DNA from: an uncultured Pseudomonadota bacterium
GTDB taxonomy: Bacteria; Myxococcota_A; UBA796; UBA9615
Assembly: GCA_937907595.1 (NCBI GenBank)
Contig: CALCXL010000266.1
Coordinates: 1 to 7,095 of the forward strand
Direction of reading: 5' to 3'
Length of the DNA: 7,095 bases
A model generated the notes under the pieces. That model saw nothing but the letters and a program-made list of their open reading frames with translations. It was not told the DNA's origin and did no database searches. Every line of letters starts with the position of its first letter. The stretch's first letter is position 1. Position numbers and translations under genes: made by a program. Of the stretch, positions 1 through 4,440 are shown in pieces.

Positions 1-1254
1 CCCGTTGCCCTCGACGTCGTCGGAGCTGACGATGTTCAGCTTGCTGACCGCAGCCACGAGGCGGAACACGTTGTGGATGTTCGCGTTGACCAGGTTCAGG
101 TTGATGGGGAACCCGCGCCACTGGTGGTTGGAGTCGATCTCGCCCAGGAACACGCCGTCCTGGCCGAAGACACCCTGCACCCGTCGGGTGGCCGACTTCG
201 CGGGGTCGAGCACCTGACCGCCGCCGCCGATGAGGCGCTCGCGGGCGACCGCGCTCTGCTGAACGCTGTCCTCCTCGGCGACCTCCGCGTCGGGCTCCTC
301 GTAGGTCTCCACCGTCTCCTTGCCGGAGTACGCGGCGCCGGCGATGGACGGCGGGATCGGGAAGTCCACGATGACCACGTTGTCCTGCTCGGAGATCGTG
401 GGGGTCACGGCCTCACGCAGGTCCACGACGATCTTGACCTCGCCCCGCACCTGGCGGGAGCGGAAGGCCGACACGCCGGAGACCGCCGAGGCGAACTGGC
501 TGGTGTCGATGCGGCGCTCCAGGCCCGTGCCGAGCGCGGCGTCGCGGATGGAGACCACCATGCGCTGATCGCTCGGGTACGACGTGTCGTAGTCCAGGCG
601 GCGGCTGCCGGTGATGATCAGGCGGGAGATGCCGTCCTGGGACTGCTGCTGGAAGTCCACGCCGCGCACCTGGGCGTCGCCCGAGCCGTAGCCGTGGTCA
701 CCATCCACCGAGGAGAGCTGGCCCGTGCGGGTGCTGTCCAGGCGGAGCTTCGCCGAGGCGGACGAGGACGATGCGACCTCCTCCTCTTCGGCCATGGCAG
801 CGGCGATCGCGTCCATGCCCCCGTCGTCGCCGCCAGCATCGGCGCTGCGCACGTTGACGGTGAGGCCGTTGGCGCGGAACTCCAGGTCGTACTCGAACAC
901 CTTCGTCAGGACGACGCGGATCTCCGTGTTGGTGCCGTCTGCGTCGCTCGCCTCAGCGAACTCCACGCGGCTGACCCAGGCGTTGTCCACCTTGTGGATC
1001 GGATCGAGGTCCCCGATGGTCACGCCAGCGCACTGGACGATGATCTGCGGGGGGTCCGCGATGAGGAAGTCGGCGCAGCTGAGCTGCTCCGTCGCGCTGG
1101 CCCCGAGCTGCAGCGCGACGCCACCACCCGACTCCTGCACGCTCACCGACGTGAGCGTTCCCGTGACGCCGCCGTCCTGCGCGAACGCAGGGGCAGCCAT
1201 CAACAGAAGCGCTGCAGTCAGCGCGAGACGCACGTTCAACATGCTTGATCCCAT
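1..1254 (-). CDS. pilQ: Type IV pilus secretin PilQ, N-terminal part (C-terminus beyond window)
   Basis: PilQ forms the outer-membrane secretin ring through which the type IV pilus is extended and retracted. The 418 codons seen here, read by hand, cover only the periplasmic N-terminal half; the secretin pore domain lies beyond the left edge. Residues 1-25 are a Sec signal peptide (hydrophobic stretch ending APAFA, likely cut before Gln26). Residues about 30-137 and 195-300 look like two AMIN domains, which in this family bind peptidoglycan. They are joined by an acidic, Ser-rich linker (EEEE then SSSS, about 139-168). A second acidic linker (about 313-330) leads to the start of an STN/secretin N domain at about 380-418, with the typical pattern of NANIHNVFRLVA then LNIV. 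The start at 1254 is preferred over the in-frame ATG at 1242 because GGAGAA lies 8 nt upstream of the former. It follows pilP by 53 nt and is the last pil gene visible. Only two cysteines are present (Cys60, Cys75), both in the first AMIN domain. Confidence 0.93.
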   Translation of the reverse strand, partial: MGSSMLNVRLALTAALLLMAAPAFAQDGGVTGTLTSVSVQESGGGVALQLGASATEQLSCADFLIADPPQIIVQCAGVTIGDLDPIHKVDNAWVSRVEFAEASDADGTNTEIRVVLTKVFEYDLEFRANGLTVNVRSADAGGDDGGMDAIAAAMAEEEEVASSSSASAKLRLDSTRTGQLSSVDGDHGYGSGDAQVRGVDFQQQSQDGISRLIITGSRRLDYDTSYPSDQRMVVSIRDAALGTGLERRIDTSQFASAVSGVSAFRSRQVRGEVKIVVDLREAVTPTISEQDNVVIVDFPIPPSIAGAAYSGKETVETYEEPDAEVAEEDSVQQSAVARERLIGGGGQVLDPAKSATRRVQGVFGQDGVFLGEIDSNHQWRGFPINLNLVNANIHNVFRLVAAVSKLNIVSSDDVEGNG

Positions 1255-1262
1255 CGCCTGAG

Positions 1263-1268
1263 TTCTCC
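1263..1268 (-). promoter_or_regulatory. Ribosome-binding site that fixes the pilQ start
   Basis: GGAGAA on the minus strand ends 8 nt before the ATG at 1254 and 20 nt before the alternative in-frame ATG at 1242. Only the upstream ATG is at a normal Shine-Dalgarno distance. The 53-nt pilP-pilQ spacer shows no convincing hairpin or promoter, so pilQ is probably cotranscribed with pilP but initiated independently. Confidence 0.6.
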
Positions 1269-1307
1269 GCCGAACCCCCGCCCGGCCCAGTTCAGATTCC
1301 GCAGTAC

Positions 1308-1850
1308 TCACTTGCCGACCTCTTCCGGGGTAGGGAGCCGCATCGTGATCTCGTTGATGATCAACTCGTTCTCGATGGGGTCCCGGTACTCCTCGGTGAT
1401 GATGATCTCTTCGGGCTTGATCTGGGTGACCTTGCCCCAGTTCTTCCCGATCAGGGTGCCCAGGTCGACCACGTGGCCGATCCCGTCCGGGTCTTCCACC
1501 AGCGCCCGCGGGGCCTGGACGTTCCAGACGATGCCGCGGAGGTGATACTGGTCGATCTCGTGCTTCTGCAGGGGGCCGAGGGGGCCTTCGATGGTGCCGA
1601 CCACCACCTGCGATCCGATGAACGAGCGGAACGGATCCCGCTTGCCGATGGAGTTGTAGGAGTAGCGGACCGCTTCCTCCTCGGCCGGCTTCTCGGCCTC
1701 CTCTTCCACGACCGGCTTGGCGGCCGCGCGCCGGCTGGGCTTCGCCGCCGTGGTGGCAGCGCCGCCACCCCCGCCATCGCAGGCAGGCAGCACGAGCATC
1801 AGGCCGGCCGCGAACAGGAGCACGAGCGGGATGCGGGAGAGGGTACTCAT
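1308..1850 (-). CDS. pilP: Type IV pilus assembly lipoprotein PilP
   Basis: PilP is the periplasmic lipoprotein that connects the inner-membrane PilN/PilO pair to the N domains of the PilQ secretin. The 180-residue product has a lipoprotein signal peptide with lipobox LPAC, so Cys24 is the predicted lipidated residue. Asp25 follows it, which in proteobacteria using the Lol rule means retention in the inner membrane, as expected for PilP. A Gly/Ala/Lys/Glu-rich flexible linker (about 25-60) precedes the family hallmark KRDPFRSFI at 70-78. A beta-rich domain (about 95-172) follows, including LRGIVWN, ALVEDPDG and the GTLIGKNWGKV loop. Length and layout fit the family. The ATG overlaps the pilO stop by one base (TGATG), and GGAGG lies 6 nt upstream inside pilO, so translation is probably coupled. 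pilQ, its partner, follows directly. Confidence 0.93.
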   Translation of the reverse strand: MSTLSRIPLVLLFAAGLMLVLPACDGGGGGAATTAAKPSRRAAAKPVVEEEAEKPAEEEAVRYSYNSIGKRDPFRSFIGSQVVVGTIEGPLGPLQKHEIDQYHLRGIVWNVQAPRALVEDPDGIGHVVDLGTLIGKNWGKVTQIKPEEIIITEEYRDPIENELIINEITMRLPTPEEVGK

Positions 1851-2488
1851 CAGTGGCCTCCGCTTCGCGGGGCGCTTCGACGGGCGCGGGCCGGACGCTC
1901 ACTTGCGGCCGCCGTCTCAGCGTCCTTGAGGAAGCGATAGGTGACGGCCGTGCCGGAGATCGTCAGCACGATCTTGCCGCTGCGTTCGATGGGGTTGTCG
2001 AGCTTGATGTTCTTGATGTTCACGATCCGGTTGAGCTTGCCCACCCGGTCGAAGAAGGTCGCGACCTCGTGGTAGCTGCCTTCGACCTTCAGCTTGACCG
2101 GCACGTCCGCGTAGAACTCCTGCCGGACCTCAGGCATGGGCTGGAACAGCGCGAACTCCAGGCCGATCTTCTTGCCGATGGAGGAGATGCGGCGCAGAAG
2201 CTCGGGGATCTCGCGCTCGTTCGGGAGCTCCTTGACCGCCTTGGCCAGCTCCTCGTTGAGGCGCTCCACCGCGCGCTCCCAGCGGTCGCGGTTCTCCGCG
2301 ATGTCCCGCTTCTCGTCCCGCTCTTCTTGCAGGTTGCTCTGCTGCGAGCGGGCCGCCGCGATCTTGTTCTGCGTCGGCGAGATGAGTCCGAACATCAGGC
2401 CCGCGCCGATCGCGGCGTAGACCAGCAGGGCGACGCCCAGCTTCTGGATGCCTGTGAGCTTGCCGATTCGTTCCAGGAGGTCGCCCAT
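1850..2488 (-). CDS. pilO: Type IV pilus alignment-complex protein PilO
   Basis: PilO is a bitopic inner-membrane protein that dimerises with PilN and binds PilP, linking the cytoplasmic motor side to the secretin. The 212-residue product has a short cytoplasmic N-terminus, one membrane segment at about 16-36, a charged heptad-like coiled coil at about 41-88 and the family LPN turn at 88-90. A ferredoxin-like periplasmic domain covers about 91-190; ELLRRIS, GLEFALFQP, EFYADVPVKLKVEGSYHEV and FFDRVGKLNRIVNI all fit PilO. A 22-residue Ala/Arg-rich tail (191-212) lies outside the conserved fold, and its DNA also carries the pilP ribosome-binding site. The start is separated from the pilN stop by one base and has GGGGAGGA 8 nt upstream within pilN. 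Confidence 0.94.
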   Translation of the reverse strand: MGDLLERIGKLTGIQKLGVALLVYAAIGAGLMFGLISPTQNKIAAARSQQSNLQEERDEKRDIAENRDRWERAVERLNEELAKAVKELPNEREIPELLRRISSIGKKIGLEFALFQPMPEVRQEFYADVPVKLKVEGSYHEVATFFDRVGKLNRIVNIKNIKLDNPIERSGKIVLTISGTAVTYRFLKDAETAAASERPARARRSAPRSGGH

Positions 2489-2489
2489 G

Positions 2490-3056
2490 TCAGCCGTCCT
2501 CCCCGCTCTCGGTGCCCGGCACCGTCAAGCGCGAGGTGATGGTGAAGCGCTTGAGCTTGAGGCCTTCCAGCTCGTCCCGCTCGATGGAGACCAGGTAGAC
2601 CTCCGTGAAGTAGTCCGAGTCCTCCAGGCGGCTCATGAACGTCGCGATGACCTCGTTGTTGATGGAGACGCCCTTGAGCGTCACCTTCTGGTCGACCTCA
2701 TCGAGGTTCTCCAGCCACAGCTTCTCGGGGATGCGCGTGGCCAGCTCGTCCAGCATGTGCACCGGGCCGGTCTTGTTGGCCTTCAGGCGGGAGATGACCT
2801 CCAGCTTGCGCTCGAGGATCTCCTGCTGCTTCTTGTACTCATCGACCTCGCCGATGATGCGCTTGAGGTCCTCGATCTCGCTCTTGAGGCGGGTGTTCGT
2901 GGCTACGACGTCGTCGAGCTCGGACTTCTCCCCGCGGTACATCGCGAAGCCGATGAAGAGGATCAACACGAGCCCGGCCACAAACAGGACCAGGTGGCGC
3001 TGAACCGCTTCCTTCTTCCGAGCTGCCCGTACCGGCAGCAGGTTGATGCGGATCAT
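2490..3056 (-). CDS. pilN: Type IV pilus alignment-complex protein PilN
   Basis: PilN is a bitopic inner-membrane protein. Its cytoplasmic N-terminus binds PilM and its periplasmic part pairs with PilO. The 188-residue product begins with the diagnostic INLLP motif (residues 4-8), known in the family as the segment that docks in the PilM groove. A basic stretch (RAARKKEAVQR) and one membrane segment at about 21-40 follow, which fits a cytoplasmic N-terminus. A coiled coil (about 44-93) leads into a ferredoxin-like domain (about 98-180) with the typical LDELATRIPEKLWLENL and VTLKGVSINNEVIATFMSRLE blocks. The ATG overlaps the pilM stop as ATGA (4 nt), and GGAGGG lies 10 nt upstream, so expression is probably coupled to pilM. 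Length is normal for the family. Confidence 0.95.
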   Translation of the reverse strand: MIRINLLPVRAARKKEAVQRHLVLFVAGLVLILFIGFAMYRGEKSELDDVVATNTRLKSEIEDLKRIIGEVDEYKKQQEILERKLEVISRLKANKTGPVHMLDELATRIPEKLWLENLDEVDQKVTLKGVSINNEVIATFMSRLEDSDYFTEVYLVSIERDELEGLKLKRFTITSRLTVPGTESGEDG

Positions 3057-4132
3057 TTGTCGCCGGCCCTCCGCAGAGCGAGGCCGACCGCGACCGCGGC
3101 CATGGGAGCAACCTCGTTCAGGAACGCGATGTTGAAGTCACGCTCGTTGATCTCCACCTTGCGGAAGGCGTTGACCAGCTCCACGGGCAAGCCCGTCTTG
3201 TCCTGGATCGTCCGGGTAAGCCCCGGGATCCTGGCGGAACCGCCGCTCAGGTAGATGCGCGAGATCTCGTCTTCCGTCGAGGTCGCGGCGTAGAAGTCCA
3301 GCGAGCGCTGGATCTCCGTGGCGACGTTCTCCGACACCGAGCGGATGATCCCCTCGACCGCCTCGGGCACGACGGCCTGGGAGTCGCGGACGATGTCGCC
3401 GCCAATCTTCAGCGCTTCCGCCTCCTCGTAGGAGACGTTCAGCTGCTTCTGAATCTCTTCGGTGTACTGGTTGCCGCCCAGGGTGATGTCCCGGGTGAAG
3501 GCCGTGGCCCCGCCGCGCAGCACGTTGATGTTGATGATCGACGCGCCGATGTTCACCAGGACGATGGTGTCGTCCGGGCTCAGGTCGTAGTTGACCTCGA
3601 AGCAGTTCTCGATCGCGAAGGAGTCCACGTCCATGACCACCGGGTTGAGCCCGGCCTCCTGCACGATGGCCGTGTAGTCGTTGATCATGTCCTTCTTGGC
3701 CGCGACCAGGAGGACTTCCATCTGCCCGGCCTCATCCCCGACGGGGTTGAGGATCTGGACGTCGATGTTCACATCGTTGATGTCGAAGGGGATGTACTGC
3801 TCGGCTTCCCACTGGATGGACTCTTCGAGCTCATCGCGGGTCATGACCGGCAGGTTGATCTTCTTGATGATCACCGAATGACCCGACACCGACGTCACGA
3901 CGTCCTTGGTGCGGATCTTGTGGGAGTTCACGAGCTCTCGAATCGAGTCGACGATGATGTTGGAGTTCATCAACGCGCCGTCCACGATCGCCTCCGGCGG
4001 CAGCTTCTTCATGCCGAAGTTGACGAGCGCATGCCGGCCCTTGCTCTCGGCCAGCTCCAAGACCTTGATGTACGAGGAGCCGATATCCAGCCCGATCGCA
4101 TTCTTGGGACGGCCGAAGGAGAAAATTCCCAT
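3053..4132 (-). CDS. pilM: Type IV pilus actin-like ATP-binding protein PilM
   Basis: PilM is the cytoplasmic, actin/FtsA-like member of the pilus alignment complex. It binds nucleotide and the PilN N-terminus and helps connect the assembly motors to the envelope complex. The 359-residue product shows the phosphate-1 motif GLDIGSS (14-20), the signature ELEESIQWEAEQYIPFD (101-117), AAKKDMINDY (144-153), a phosphate-2-like strand with NIGAS (194-198) and the adenosine motif YLSGGSARIPGL (294-305). It ends in APMAAVAVGLALRR. Asn194 stands where many actin-like ATPases have Asp; as I recall, Myxococcus PilM also has Asn, so this is probably a lineage trait. ATG at 4132 is chosen over the upstream GTG at 4147: it gives the usual MGIF-type N-terminus and has GGAAAGG 6 nt upstream, whereas the GTG has no clear ribosome-binding site. 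It is the first gene of the visible operon. Confidence 0.96.
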   Translation of the reverse strand: MGIFSFGRPKNAIGLDIGSSYIKVLELAESKGRHALVNFGMKKLPPEAIVDGALMNSNIIVDSIRELVNSHKIRTKDVVTSVSGHSVIIKKINLPVMTRDELEESIQWEAEQYIPFDINDVNIDVQILNPVGDEAGQMEVLLVAAKKDMINDYTAIVQEAGLNPVVMDVDSFAIENCFEVNYDLSPDDTIVLVNIGASIININVLRGGATAFTRDITLGGNQYTEEIQKQLNVSYEEAEALKIGGDIVRDSQAVVPEAVEGIIRSVSENVATEIQRSLDFYAATSTEDEISRIYLSGGSARIPGLTRTIQDKTGLPVELVNAFRKVEINERDFNIAFLNEVAPMAAVAVGLALRRAGDK

Positions 4133-4138
4133 TCCCAG

Positions 4139-4145
4139 CCTTTCC
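4139..4145 (-). promoter_or_regulatory. Ribosome-binding site that fixes the pilM start
   Basis: GGAAAGG on the minus strand ends 6 nt before ATG 4132. The alternative GTG (4147) overlaps the upstream edge of this site and has only a CT-rich sequence before it, so the five-residue longer form is unlikely. Confidence 0.6.
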
Positions 4146-4279
4146 ACTAGAGGTCTCGAGCCATCGTGGCGTCAAGAAGCCTCAAATGGTGTGCAGCAAC
4201 CACGCGATTTAGGGCCGATCTGCCCCGGCCCGAGCCGTCGGTAGAGAGAGGCCACACCTGCCCCGCTACTACGTGGGTG

Positions 4280-4309
4280 ACTTTCCTACAGGGCACTTTC
4301 CTTTGTCAA
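4280..4309 (-). promoter_or_regulatory. TTGACA followed by two AGGAAAGT direct repeats, possible pil operon control element
   Basis: Reading the minus strand toward pilM, TTGACA (4309-4304) is followed by AGGAAAGT (4302-4295), seven bases, and a second identical AGGAAAGT (4287-4280). The repeat period of 15 bases is not an exact number of helical turns. No TATAAT-like hexamer sits 16-18 bases from the TTGACA. It could be a regulator site or chance; the evidence is only the pattern and its place upstream of pilM. Confidence 0.2.
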
Positions 4310-4428
4310 GGCGCGGCCACCACGGGCCAAGGCTACACTCGGCCCCGCGGAGCCCGCCTCAGCCGCCTCCATTTGCTGATTCCACCCGGAATGGCAACGA
4401 TCATCGCCGGTCCGCTGGCCCCTTTCCT

Positions 4429-4432
4429 GGAG
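4429..4432 (+). promoter_or_regulatory. Ribosome-binding site that fixes the GTG start of the membrane/TPR gene
   Basis: GGAG ends 8 nt before the GTG at 4441. The frame is open back to a TAG at 4210, but other upstream starts such as GTG at 4273 lack a comparable site and would add Pro-, Ser- and Arg-rich residues unlike the rest of the protein. Confidence 0.55.
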
Positions 4433-4440
4433 CAGATCCC

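Larger units (their letters stand above)
4133..4440. other. Divergent intergenic region between pilM and the membrane/TPR gene
   Basis: This 308-base gap must hold the start signals for both transcription directions unless each block is read from farther away. I see no credible gene: the short frames across it have no convincing ribosome-binding sites and no family-like sequence. For the plus strand, a weak sigma-70-like pair is TTGCTG (4373-4378) and AACGAT (4396-4401) with a 17-base spacer, about 40 bases before the GTG start; each matches the consensus at about half its positions. For the minus strand, a perfect TTGACA lies at 4304-4309 but no good -10 follows at normal distance. No sigma-54 -24/-12 element was recognised by eye. 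Confidence 0.6.

Noticed and set aside
73..1248. 391-codon plus-strand frame
   Set aside because: It is antisense to pilQ. Its product is a low-complexity Val/Leu/Asp/Arg/His mixture without domains, whereas the opposite strand gives a signal peptide and AMIN/STN-like domains.
2448..3254. 268-codon plus-strand frame across pilN and the end of pilM
   Set aside because: It is antisense to two well-recognised pil genes. The Leu/Asp/Val-rich product mirrors their codon bias.
4212..4231. GGGCC/GGCCC inverted repeat as a possible terminator or operator
   Set aside because: The stem is only 5 bp with a 10-base loop and no T-run, and such matches are frequent in GC-rich DNA. A terminator is also not expected between divergent genes.
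4303..4339. TTGTCA and TACACT as a plus-strand promoter for the membrane/TPR gene
   Set aside because: The spacer would be 25 bases, too long for a sigma-70 promoter, and no usable -35 lies 16-18 bases before TACACT.
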